Shown piece by piece: positions 1 through 12,200 of a stretch of DNA of 14,482 nt (the first letter of the stretch is position 1; each line of letters starts with the position of its first letter). The position numbers were made by a program, and so were the translations under genes. The notes beneath the pieces are model-generated. The model worked only from the letters and a program-made list of their open reading frames with translations, searched no databases and was not told the origin of the DNA. This DNA is from Phoronis ovalis (taxonomy: Eukaryota; Phoronida; Phoronidae). The stretch spans positions 1-14,482 of the forward strand of contig JAOXYB010032098.1 of NCBI GenBank assembly GCA_028565635.1. The letters run 5' to 3'.

Positions 1-99
1 CACCATATTTTGTTTGGCAGTTAGGTTTGCCAGTTCCCCTTGAGAATGAAGAAATATGAATAAAATGCACATTTATTTGACTGTATGTTACAATTTTAG
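1..99 (+). other. 3' end of an upstream intron
   Basis: A/T-rich non-coding sequence ending in a normal acceptor (caattttag) at 98-99. No exon or promoter is visible. Confidence 0.75.
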
Positions 100-203
100 G
101 TGACCGTTTACAAGTGGTGGAATTACAGTGCGAAAGATTAAGGATGTTATACAGAGACTGTGCTAAACCCCCGCCTCCACCCAGTAGGATAGTGTGCAGG
201 AAT
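100..203 (+). CDS. HECTD4: HECTD4 exon 1 of window: lead-in to SPRY domain
   Basis: Acceptor caattttag, donor aat|gtaagt. The first two bases (GT) finish a codon from an exon upstream of the window; 34 codons follow and it ends in phase 0. It reads DRLQVVELQCERLRMLYRDC, then a proline run (KPPPPPSR). The stretch is probably a helix packing before the SPRY sandwich. The only other sense frame at the start meets TGA at once, which fixes the phase. Confidence 0.85.
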
Positions 204-3200
204 GTAAGTAAATGAATCTAGGTAGTGTTGAATGTAATATATTACAAAGATGGGATTATGCAGTAAGTTTCTTCGGTTCATCTGATTGTTCTAGAAGCAA
301 AAATGTACCCTTTTTCTGAGAGATGCTTCCAAGAACTGTCTCTAAGTTCCTACACATGCCCATTTAAAATTCTTAACAATCCATGGGCTCATGATTATTT
401 CACAAGGCGAGGAATTGTGGGATCAGTAGGAACCCTAAAACCAACAGTAGATTTAAAGATTTATTGTATATTTCAGAACAAAGAAATTAACTGGTGTCCA
501 ACCCGAAGTTTTCCTCCTGTACGAGCTTGTCTCTTCTCTCTTGGATTGACAGGTATCACATTTCTTGGTGACCCAAGCGCTGGAAGTGGATACCCAAGAG
601 GAACATTTGTTTATGCTTCTCAAGCAATACCACAACAGGTTCATTTAATATATTTCGTAATTTATTAAAAGCATTGGTTATTTGACAACCTTCTAGTCAG
701 CTGGCTCCAAGATATATATATGTTACTGCACTCATAATCATTTCCCTCACCTGTACAAATATCACAAAACTGTGTGCTACTTCTAACATGTACTCAGGCT
801 CCTTGTTATAAAGACCCATAAATGCTTCAAGTTCATTTAATATATTTTATTATTTCTTAGAAGGATTGGTTATTTGACAACTTTCTAGTTGGCTGGCCCC
901 AAGATATTTATGCTACTGCACTCATAATTATTTCCCTCACTAATGTCACAAAACTGTGTGCTACTTTAACATGTACTCATTGGTATAAAGACCCATGAAT
1001 GCTTACACCAAATATGTAAAGACTAGTGAACAAAGGTTTAATTTGATTGACTGATTAAATGTTAAACATTGCAACATTTTACATCTAAACTAGATCCTTG
1101 TTACTGTTTAAATGAAAATTTATGAAAAGTCCACATTACATTTTTTTCACACAACACAAATGTTTTCTGTAACTTTAACATGTCATGGTGCTATTATCAG
1201 ACTCGTGTGTAAAATGCATGAAAGTTAATTAACGTTTTATGACGCCTCAACAAAGCATAGGGTACATCTAACCGAAAAATCCAGCGGATCTAAATTCGAA
1301 CTACTTACGTTTTTAAGAAGTAAACAATACTCCCATTATTTGTTATGACCAAATTCTAAATACTGCGAATAATTATTTAATTAATGTTTTTGCTAAAAAA
1401 TAAATTGATTATGTAACCAAAATCCCTTGTGCAATTTAAAAATTGCACATAACAACTTATGGGAGTATCATTTATTTGTTAAAAACATGGTTAGCGCGAA
1501 GATATATTGGATTTTAGGATGTACCTAACAATTTTTATAGAGTATCATTAAACACCAATTTTAATTTCATGCATTTCACGTATACCAATATGACATAACC
1601 TGAATGTTAAAGTTTCACAAAGCAAATATAATACAGATTTTCCACAATTTTTTATTTATAACTGCCAGTAACAGGAGTTTTGCTTAGCCTTAACATTGAT
1701 ATAAAATGTTCCTTTGTGTACATATTTTTTTTCTGATTTATCAGGCTCCTTCATTTTATTATGAAATTGAGATTTGTTCATTTGGTGACTCTCATGAAGA
1801 CAGTAGCCCTATTATTTCATTCGGCTATGCACCCAATGCAGAGAGAAAGGAAAGTGCCTGGACTAATCCTGTTGGCACCTGCCTTTTCCATAAGTAAGTA
1901 GAAATTGTTAAGTGTTTCATACAAACATTAATGGAGGTCATACTTTCAATATTACAGAGCTGAATACTATTGAAAATAACTTTCCAAAAATTTATGAAAA
2001 TCCAAATTATTTGTCCAAGTAGCTAAATCTGTTTGACTGTCATTTTATGAATTCAAGCATTCAATTTCTTAGAAACCTTGGGAAAGAGTCTGACGGTAGA
2101 CAATGTAATAAACTGCTGATTTACAGTTTACCTTGCCATAGAATATTATGACATCATCACAACAGGCTTCAACAGCTAGTCATTAACAGTATAGTATATC
2201 TTGTTACAGTAAGAGTACTTTTGATACTGCATGTTTGTATTTATATCTTTTCTTAGTAACGGTAGAGCTGTCCACTACAATGGCTCCAGCTTACTTCAGT
2301 GGAAAAGCATTCGTTTGGATGTCACCTTATCGGTAGGGGATGTTGCTGGATGTGGTTGGGAAAGAGTCGGAGAGCCCCCTATGCTTGCGAGTCAACCAGC
2401 CAGAGGTCACGTGTATTTTACCTACAATGGACGTCGTCTACCTCTACCCCTGGATGATGTACAAGGTGGTATGTGGCCTGTGGTTCATATACAGAAGAAG
2501 GTACACGTAGATAACTTAACTTTGGAGGCTAATATCATAGCTTAGTGCTGGTCTCGATGGAAATAAATTTGAATTTCACAGCACTATACTATAAAATATT
2601 ATTCAAAAGTGTTATACTTATAGACCGGTTCAATATTTAAGGAAGTGCTATTTTACAAAATCAGTTTTTAATAATATTTATTATAAGTACATAACTATAG
2701 TTTGCTCATGTGGATGCATATTAAATTACCTGTGATCAGTTTTTTAATGGTTTTGTAAGATATATAATCATTTTATTCATGTTTTATTCAATAAAAACAT
2801 TACAATATTTGAGGTAAAGAGTCCTTCTATTTATTTATTTATATTTCAGAACACAAGAATCAAAACCAACTTTGGTCAACGTCCCTTTGCCTATGCTGAT
2901 GGACAGAACCATCATGAGATAGCCAATGCCGATATTGCTAAAGAAATTAGAGAAGCTTTTGCTGTATTACCCTTCCACAATGCCTCAGACAGTGACAGTG
3001 AGACGTCTCTAGCAGTGGGATCCAGTAATACTGATCAGAGAGAAATTATACCAGGACCTTCTTGTCGAATTGCAGTGCCACACAAGGAACCAAAAGGTTT
3101 GCTCTACATCCCTTAGATGATCTGTGACTTACAAGATAGTACCATCCAATTTATTTTGAGTATCTAATAGTATTCTTGCAACAAAAAAGTTAAAAAAGAA

Positions 3201-6200
3201 TTCTAATTTCAGTTCTGCTTTTGTTGTCAAACCTCTCGTAAAGTACTCATAGAAAATCAGGGTCTTTCAGTTTTGTTTTTTTTTCAGCTTCTTTGCTTGT
3301 TCTTTGTAAACATTTTTCTGTATTTAATCTGCATTATACACAGTTCTCAGTAATTAAGCTGCATTATTGTTGTAATTAAAAGTTGTACAAAATGTTGTTG
3401 TAGCAAACTTTCTGCTAAACTTGATATAAAATGTTTTTCTGTCGATGTGTTAAGTTTAATATGTACAGAGCACAGAAAGGGAAACTCCTCCAGCATTAAT
3501 TTGTCATTGTGGTCAGAATTTCTGTCAGAAATCTTAATGAATTTTCTTTAGGATAATATGTTAATCTGAGGTTTGTTTTCTACTTTAGAATACAACAGCG
3601 AAACTTCACTAAACTTCAAACTCCAAGAAAGTTATGACAGCCTAATTACTAGCGGTCCCGATACTCATGTTACTCAGGGCGTGCTGGAAGATGAATCGGA
3701 TGCTGAACCAACGGAGGAAGAGGATTCCGCCGAAGATCATCATGTACTATTGATCAAAGCATGGGAACAAAAAGTCTTTCCTACGATACGCAGGAGATTT
3801 AGAAATGAGGCAGAAAGAAAGGATGGATTAGAGCAGATCAGAGGAGCTTTGCAGCTAGGTACAACATCAAACATATGTCATAATGAAAAACTCAGTAAAA
3901 CTGCAAAGTGAAATAGAGAGTGTAAATGTAACAATAAGACATAGTATGGAGACACGCAACAGACTATTTGTTTATATTGTGTTGCACCTCATGAACCCAA
4001 ATCTATCCATAGTTGCGTGTTTTGTGAGTGAATCCTGCGAGCATGATTGTTCATCCAATCTACAAACCTTTATGTTTGTGATTTGTTGCACCACTGGTGC
4101 ACAATGAATGTAATATTTTACAATACATTTAATTTGGCTGTCTGTAACTTAAATCTGGTATCTTCACTCAGAATCCCTCTGGTGTACAAAACTTGAAATT
4201 CTAAGTAGAAATTGGCCTATTGATATTTATTTTAATTATCGAAAAACAAACGAACCATTTGTTTGCAATTTGTTATCTGTAGGCATGACAGATATTGCTC
4301 GTCAGACTGTTGAGTTTTTGTACGAAGAAAATGGCGGTATGCCTCGTGATCTTCACCTTCCAACAATCGATGATATACGGGAAGAGCTGGCCAAATTCAC
4401 TATTGAGCGTGTAAGAAGGGGAATAACAGTTGTGGTAAGAAATGTGCTGAGTCTTGGACCAGGGACTGTTTTACCAAAGTTTGCTGTTAGAGGAATGCTC
4501 AAGACTTTTGGTTTGACTGGAACTGTTTTGGATGTTGATACGGTGAGTAATTAATTATCATTGGACGAGAATGTATAAATTGTAATGCTGTCTTACAGAC
4601 CAAAATGTCTTGTAAAAGTAAATCTTAAATTCACCTACGCCTAGTAAAAAAATGACAAAGACTGGATTCTGTAAATAAAATAGAGCAAAATTGTTTTCAC
4701 AAATTGATACAAAAATAAATTCCACTATTAAAAAATGCCTGAAAGTACTAAAAAATAAATCCCATTTCAAAATCCTTTAGGTACTTGATCTAGTACAGGT
4801 AGAGATCTACCTCCGCAGTGAGGGTGTTTTGGTTCGATATTGGTATCCAATAGAAATGTTAGAGCGTCCACCTCAAGGTTACAGAAAGGCCGGAATTAAT
4901 GGAACTCAAGCTCTTGATACATCTAATGTACAAATTCATAGGTACAGTAGTGTCGATGTTGTATTTTTATTATTTACAAAGTATTTTAAAATTATTTAAT
5001 ACTAAGCCGTAAATGATGGAAAAAATTGCATTTAAATAAATGTGATGATTATAATAGCAATTGAATGTATGTTGCTATAAACTTATGATAACTGGAAAGT
5101 TTAAAAACTGTGATGTCTTAATTTTTAATCATTGAAATTAACTAATTGTTTTACAGAGAGCTTCTTCGATGCGAAGGGATTTTAGCTCGTATATACTGTA
5201 GAACAGCACTGCTGGAACTCATTGCTCAATGTAATTCTCCTGAAATGGAGGTAGCATCTTGTTCAGCCAATCTAAACTCAGGAATGGCAGCGTGTGCTGC
5301 ATTACTACAAGAACTTGACATTGAAAACTTTCAAGTTATGTCGAACGATCTTCTAAAACCTCCAGAAATTCAAGGCAGTGTTCAACCTACCTCATTAGTC
5401 ACGTCCCTTTCACCACAAAATTGTTTAAGCATACAAGGATGCTCCCTGTCGGACATCTTTTATCGTGATTCTAATCACCTAAAGCAAGAGCTGGCAACTG
5501 CTATTGCAAGGGCAGCTAACCAGGGGGAAGATTTGATAATTGAATTGAGTAACCTGATATGTGCCTGTCTACAAGTAAGTACAGAAAGTACCTCACATAA
5601 AATATTAGATATTTATTTATGTCTCCTGTGTATGCGGAGGTTGTAGATGTCTTATGATATCCCTACCCTAAATGAATGACCCATTTCTGGAAAGGCAAAG
5701 CGTAAATTACTTTGCTAAAAAATCTGAAATTGAGCTGTTCAAATATTATGGGAATAGTGTGTACAACTATGTAGCCATAGGGCATCCAATAGTTCAGTAT
5801 AAGAAAATAGAACTAAGCTAATTAATAAAGGATCCATTTTAACACAGAAAGGTTTAGTGATGTGATAATAACATTGGCTATAATTTTTAACTTCCACAGA
5901 CTGCACCGGAGATGTTCCCTGTGGAAGAATTTACGATATCAGAATCAAAAATTACAACTGATGTGCATTTCCCTGGTGCAGCCTTCCTCGTAGTGTCATG
6001 TCAGACAGATCCTAAGACAGCTAAGAAAGTGTAAGTAATAACTATGTTAATATGACTTGTATAATTCTGTAAAACAAATTGATGAGTGACTTAAAGGGTT
6101 TATAAGTGATATTTTTAATGTAACAAATTTAAATTTAAAGCTTTGTTTTGAAAAAAATAATTAATTTTAATTCCGTCTAACTTCGAAACAACAATGACGT

Positions 6201-9200
6201 GCAGAATTTAAAAATGAAAAAATTGTAGCTATAATTGTAATATTTTTCTGTTTCAAATAGATCCACACCTTACCGTGCTCCTTGGGCTCGGGTATTTACC
6301 TACACTGGTCATTCTGTCAAAAAGAATGGCCAGTCTTGTAAGCAAGAAGTGGTCAGCTATCCTCATAATCTTCTGTTTGGCTCACAAGATGACCGATTAG
6401 CACCTGTGATCATTCCAGGTCAGTAAACATTAGTAAAATTTTAAACTGAAGTTTGTCAGTGAAGTCTTTTAAGGGGAATCGAGGCAATTTTTGCTGATTT
6501 GTCAACATTTGAAATCTTCTATCATTAAAAATAGTATTATGGGACAGGGACATGGGGTTTTTTTATATGTAAGTGTTATAAATAGTGAAATAAATGTATT
6601 CTAGATTCCTGATTTTATTTCATGATTAGTGAAGCATGGTTTCTGGATATTGTCTGCTTAAATACAGTGAATAATCCATTACTGCCTTGCAGAGCGATTT
6701 CCGATTTTATGATTTCGTTTTTCAGTACATTTCTTATGGTTTAATTTCAGGAAATTTCGTCCATATTAAAGCAGGCATATCGCCTCCACCTGGTATCATA
6801 ATGACCATACATGGACTGCCTGCACAGTTCCCATTGGCTGTCGCATACATGGAGACACTAGTATCAGACAAATACAAATTTACAATTCCCAAAACATGTC
6901 CAGAAGCTGGTCTGGACGCAAATTTTGATCAGAGGGATGTGATATCATCTGCCGCTTTACATCACATGACTGAATTACTATGTGGCTATTTGTGGAAAAC
7001 CGATACTCCAGCTATTATTAGAGAATCCATGTTTCACCTCTTAGCCCAGTCATTACGTTTATTACATAAACGAGAGTCCGATTTTGGTGCTATGTTATCC
7101 TCTGTAAATGTGCAGCTGAGTGCATCATTCTCTCTGCTTGTACAACTTCAAACGGAGTTACAAAAACTATATGAGGAAGAAACAAAAACATGGCCATCAA
7201 GCGGCACCGTTAGTGGTGTTGGAATAGGATTAGGTGTTGGAGATCAAGGTCGTTTCTCAACTTATTTCCATGCATTGATGGAAATATCTTTGGCCATTGC
7301 TGAAGTGACATCCGCAACCACTCCTGGTGGACTTTTAACTTGTCCAAATTCGCCACCAGAGGGAAGCACTGAAACCTTGCCAATCCCATCATCACCCATG
7401 TCGTCAGCGAAAAGAAAAAAGTTAAAAGCAAAGAAAGACCGCAGCACACCAAAACGGTTATCTTCAGCAAAAGCTGATAATGATCCGGATTCTGCTAAAC
7501 CCAGCTCAAGCACCAGTAGTGTTAGTGATGAATCCACTGCCTCGAGTACACAGAAACCAGAAGACATGTTATGGTTTAATCGAGCCGTAACAATGTCACA
7601 GATACTACGTTGTATCATTTACAAAGATCATCAAGGGGAAACTGTTACAAATGATGCTATTTCTGATGCTGTTCAATCTCTTGGTTCACCCACAGCTCAC
7701 ACAAGGTTATTAGTATTATCCGACATTCCGGTAGATGTTCCCACTGAAGTCATTAAGGAAGCTTTAACAAAAGCGTGTCAGTCTAGTGGCGGCCTTTTTA
7801 AAGATGAAATCTTTCTTCCCGCAGAATACATAACTTTAGTGCAGCATGAAGCAGAAACTTCGGGCAGTGCAACAAGCTCGCCACCACAGGAAACGGACAA
7901 TTCAGACAAGGTGCAACCAACACATGATGATAAATCAGCCGCTACCAAAACCTATCACATGGGATATGCTGTTGTGGAATTAAGATCTAGAACAAAACTT
8001 GAAAACGCTCGCAAAGCATTGTCTAAGTCACTTGTATCGGCACTAAACTCTATAGGCCATGACATACCACAAGATAATGTTTTATCGATAAACCCTGTCA
8101 ATCAAAACTTATTCACCGATTTGCCTTGCAATGCGGCATTAGAGCATTATCTCCACGACAAATTGCTGAACAAGAACTCAGAGCTGACAGAACAAGCGTG
8201 TAACTGCCTCACAGATATATTTCATAGTTGTTACATTCTGGAGCAGCAGTTGAATTTATCCGAGGATGATTCTGGTTACATTGGATTAGCCCACGAACAG
8301 ATTATTACACAGTTACAGGCTAATTTGTTATGTACCTTCATCAATAACATTAAAACACCAAAGAAAAGTTTTTCTGAACAAGTTAGTTCTATTCTGAAGA
8401 AGTATGGAATTGCCCAGTTTCAAGACAAGTAAGATAATATTCCAATCCATGCATATCTTACAGTGTCTGTTTGCGTGTTTAACATTTTGTTGTAGATTTT
8501 GACGTGTAGTTGGCATTTAGTGGTTAGACACCCTATCAACCCCACATTTTTGTGCGTTGTGAATGAATCCCATGGGTCTACAAAAAATTGCAAATGTTTG
8601 GGTTCTTCTAGTGGCGCCATCTGTGTGCGGATACTCTATTTTGAACTACTCTAAGTCAAAACAACAAATATACAGAGATAATCATGTGTAATGATCAAGC
8701 ATTAGAAAACAGCTAATTTAAAATGTAAAATAGATGAATTATTTTTAAAGTGCGAGTTTTGGCAGATCTGAAATCTGTAAATCATCTTTATGTATGCATT
8801 TAACTTTTCAGGCCTGATACTAGTGAAAAGTCTGGTAAAAAACTTACAAAAAAATCACCAAGATCATCTAAAGAAAAGCTAGTAGGAGCCTCAGCCAAGT
8901 GAGACACAGATAAATAAATATTAATTATGTGAAATTACAATTTTTTTTAAAATACATAATCCTTTAGATAACTGTGAATGTTACAATTTCATTACAAAAT
9001 CCGTTTTCAGCAGTCAATGTTAACAAATTATTAACAAAATTATGTACTGAAGGTAAATGTCCAACTATAAAGACCATTATTTTATAATTAAAATAATGGT
9101 TTTTATAATTAATATATACAGTAATTGGACCATTGCATTTTGATTATTTCTTTTAGAAGCTCTAGCCTCAAAGATAAAAAAACATCTAAATCCAAAGAAA

Positions 9201-12200
9201 AATCAGAAAAAGCGTCTAAAGAATCGAGTGAAGCCACTGCCAAAACAGCACCAGTAAGTTTTACCTCATCTACTATTCTAACCGCAAATAAACCTCAGTC
9301 TCCAGTGGATATTATTATTAAAATTTAATATATACTGACTTTGTAAACTACTCGGAATGAAGATAAAATTATTTTTTTAGTTTCAAGATTCACATTATGT
9401 TTATTGTGTGTTGGTAGTTACTAGAGTTTATTTTTATCTCTTTATATTTTCCATGTTATTTCATTGTTCGTCGGGAGTAGTTGAAAAGTATTTCTTGTTA
9501 ACTCTTTTGTGAAAAATCTGTATTGAACTCTTTGTTGCTTTTTGTTGTTGACATTATTTAAGTACATTAATTTATTATTAATTTCCTATAGGGGCATACT
9601 GGTGATGAAAAGAACCTTTTAGCATTGGATGGTTTTCTTCACTTTGTCCTTGACAAGGCCAAACAGGATGCACGCTCAGTATGGCGAGCATTGCTTTCCT
9701 GTGGTTTTGACTTCCATTTTGATAGGTAAGCTGGAAAACATTCAAGAACATCTAAACAAATGTAAGCTTTTAATGTCACCACACTCCTCAGCAAGGCTAT
9801 TCCTTTAAAAATTATCAGGGAGAGAGGATCTTAACATTTTTTACCTCTCCTAGTAATTCAAACTAATTTCACTCTGCCTCCCCTTATAATAAAGATGAAC
9901 TCATCAATCCTAACAACTTTTCTAACCCTCCCTCCTTGTAATTGAAGCTTTATACAAGCCCTGACTACCCATAATCCTAGTTATTTTCGGGTTCTCATCT
10001 CCCCTTGATAATTTTAATGGCACAGAAATGTGACACTGCAAGGTACATGTAGTCATAAATGATGGGTCAGCTTGCTACACTATTAATCCATTAAGGTGCA
10101 TATTATAAAATATGTCTACAAATAAGTTGTAGCTGCTGGTAGTGGAAATATTCTATTTGTTAATTTTATAATGTAATTTCTGGTATTTTTCAGATTCACG
10201 TGCCTTGATACAATTCAAGCCCATCGTATGTCTGAACAGTGGAGTAAGGAAATGGACAATTCACTGGTTCATTATGTTAATAGTTTATGTCAACATTTAG
10301 CCATTTCGCCATCTAGATTTCATCCACACGAAGTATATCTTACTTCTGCTGAACTAATGAGTGAACAGTATATTGTGTTGCAAGGTATGCGAAGCAACTT
10401 ATACATACACTGAATAGATAATAATTACAGTTTAAACATTTTATATTTTTGAGGTTAATATTGAAACCATTTTATATACGTGAACATTTGTTTATAGACA
10501 GTAATGATAGTTCAAGCATTACTTATTGCCTTACTCCTTATTTTCTAGTGAGAAGCATCTAATATAATTATGGATCATTTGAATGAATTTGGTGTTATCG
10601 GTCACGAAATGCAGCTTTCTCAGATTTTTGTACTGCACGATTTCTTTACAAAACCCAGAATTTCTGCAGCTTTGAGGATTCTTTATCCGTGACACTACTT
10701 TGATGCAATTAGTCTGTTAAAACTATACTTGCTGTTTGCCATATTTCAGACGTACCTTTGGAATCCATCCGTCTACGATTCGCATTGCTCCAGTCTTTAA
10801 ATAGCAGTCTTGAGACATTTTTCTTGCCTCTGGTTGACCTGAGACCTCATTCAACATTCTCACGAAGCACTGCGGCTCTCCTGTCCACAGCCCGAGGACT
10901 CATATTCTATGACACTAAGACTGTGTTTTTGAATCGTGTTTTGAATGCCACTACTCAGAGAAAACACGACCAAGCAGCACCAGAGATAATATTGGATCCT
11001 TTAGAGACCATAGGCAGTGAGTAATTATAAATTATAAAATTATGCTTGATTATAATTGTAATAACTACAGTTTATGGTCCCAAGATAAAAATCGTTTTTA
11101 TTTAGTTTAAAATGCTTGAATTGAATAACTTTGTTGTTGAATGATGGACGTTACTGTTTTGCTTCAGCTTAGTTTGATTGATGAATAATTAATTAGGAAA
11201 AGGACAGAGGAAACACTTACAGAATTATTCTCTAATCCAATTTCAGTTTTATTTATTTATTTATCTGTTATAGGTGAAAGAGCATCTGCAAATGATTCTA
11301 TTCTGTGTCAAGCTTATCGCCAGTTGAGTAGTGTACCATCTACTCAGTTCTGTGTTAAGATAGCAAGTGGTGGGGATCCTACATACTCTTTCAATGTCAG
11401 GCTGACAGGAGACGAAGTCCATGGGACTAGTAAGTATAAGTGCTATTGGAGAAAATGTTAGTTGTTATTAAGACAGATGTAACACTTAAGGGTTTTTATC
11501 CGAGATGCATTTTATATCAACGTTTTTATTCCTCAATATGTGCTTTTTGGGTTGGGTCAGGGGTGACTGCCGATGTGAAGCTATAAATTATGAAGCACAC
11601 ATGTTTCAGCCCCTGATGTATTCTAGGTGTTGTAAAACATATTTTTATTAGTAATATGAGTTATGCAAAGTTACTAAGTTACTAGAATTTATCAGATTTG
11701 CTATAATTTCTAATTTGATATTTTAAATGTGTCAGTCTTGATGTTTCTTACAATATTAAAAATTGCTTTATTGTTAGCAAAATATTTTGAAATAAAAAAA
11801 TTTACGAAAATTCTTTTTTTATTTTAGGTGGCTCATTTAGACATTTCTTGTGGCAAGTTGCAAGGGAGCTACAGAGTTCCCATGTAGACTTATTAGTACC
11901 TTGCCCTAGCTCTACTGTTCACAGAAATCAAGGAAGATATATCCTCAGACCAGGAAAGATGACATATTCCGAAGAAAAACTACTAGCATTTTTTGGTCAG
12001 GTACCTGCATTGTTTTTTAACTATTATTAGTAACAGATAGTCCTTTGCAAAATATTGTAGGATCACCCATATTGTAGGGTCACCCATATTGTAGGGTCAC
12101 CCATATTGTAGGATCACCCATATTGTCTTTAAAACAATCGTTTGAAATTAACTTACCAGCATTTTCCAAAACTGTGCCCAGGACGTACTATAAGCATTCT

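Larger units (their letters stand above)
639..1744 (+). other. Intron 2 (longest in window)
   Basis: 1,106 bp. It holds the tandem duplication (to 1004), an A/T-rich stretch with no recognisable feature (1005-1257), the TA-flanked MITE (1258-1527), and further plain A/T-rich sequence to the acceptor. These insertions account for much of its length. Confidence 0.85.

Noticed and set aside
303-668. ATG-started open frame of 121 codons as a separate gene
   Set aside because: Its second half is exon 2 of the HECTD4 gene in the same frame; the first half is intron before a clear acceptor at 475-476.
100-3096. HERC1 or HERC2 as the gene identity
   Set aside because: SPRY is shared with HERC1, but no RCC1 or WD40 repeats appear between SPRY and HECT, and the HECT sequence (CPCRDGGSDTAHVPPYP) matches HECTD4 as I know it.
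3883-4107. Open frame in intron 6
   Set aside because: It covers the decayed dispersed element and overlaps the exon 6 donor region in another frame; no protein similarity is visible.
4558-4770. Antisense open frame of 70 codons in intron 7
   Set aside because: Phe/Ile-rich translation of plain A/T-rich intron sequence, with no promoter or splice support.
7210-7618. Two overlapping antisense open frames of 86 and 118 codons
   Set aside because: They lie opposite the conserved long exon 12 and show no recognisable protein features; they are shadows of biased codons in the Ser/Lys linker.
12052-12126. CRISPR array
   Set aside because: Units are directly adjacent, 17 bp long and without unique spacers, and the DNA is animal nuclear sequence.
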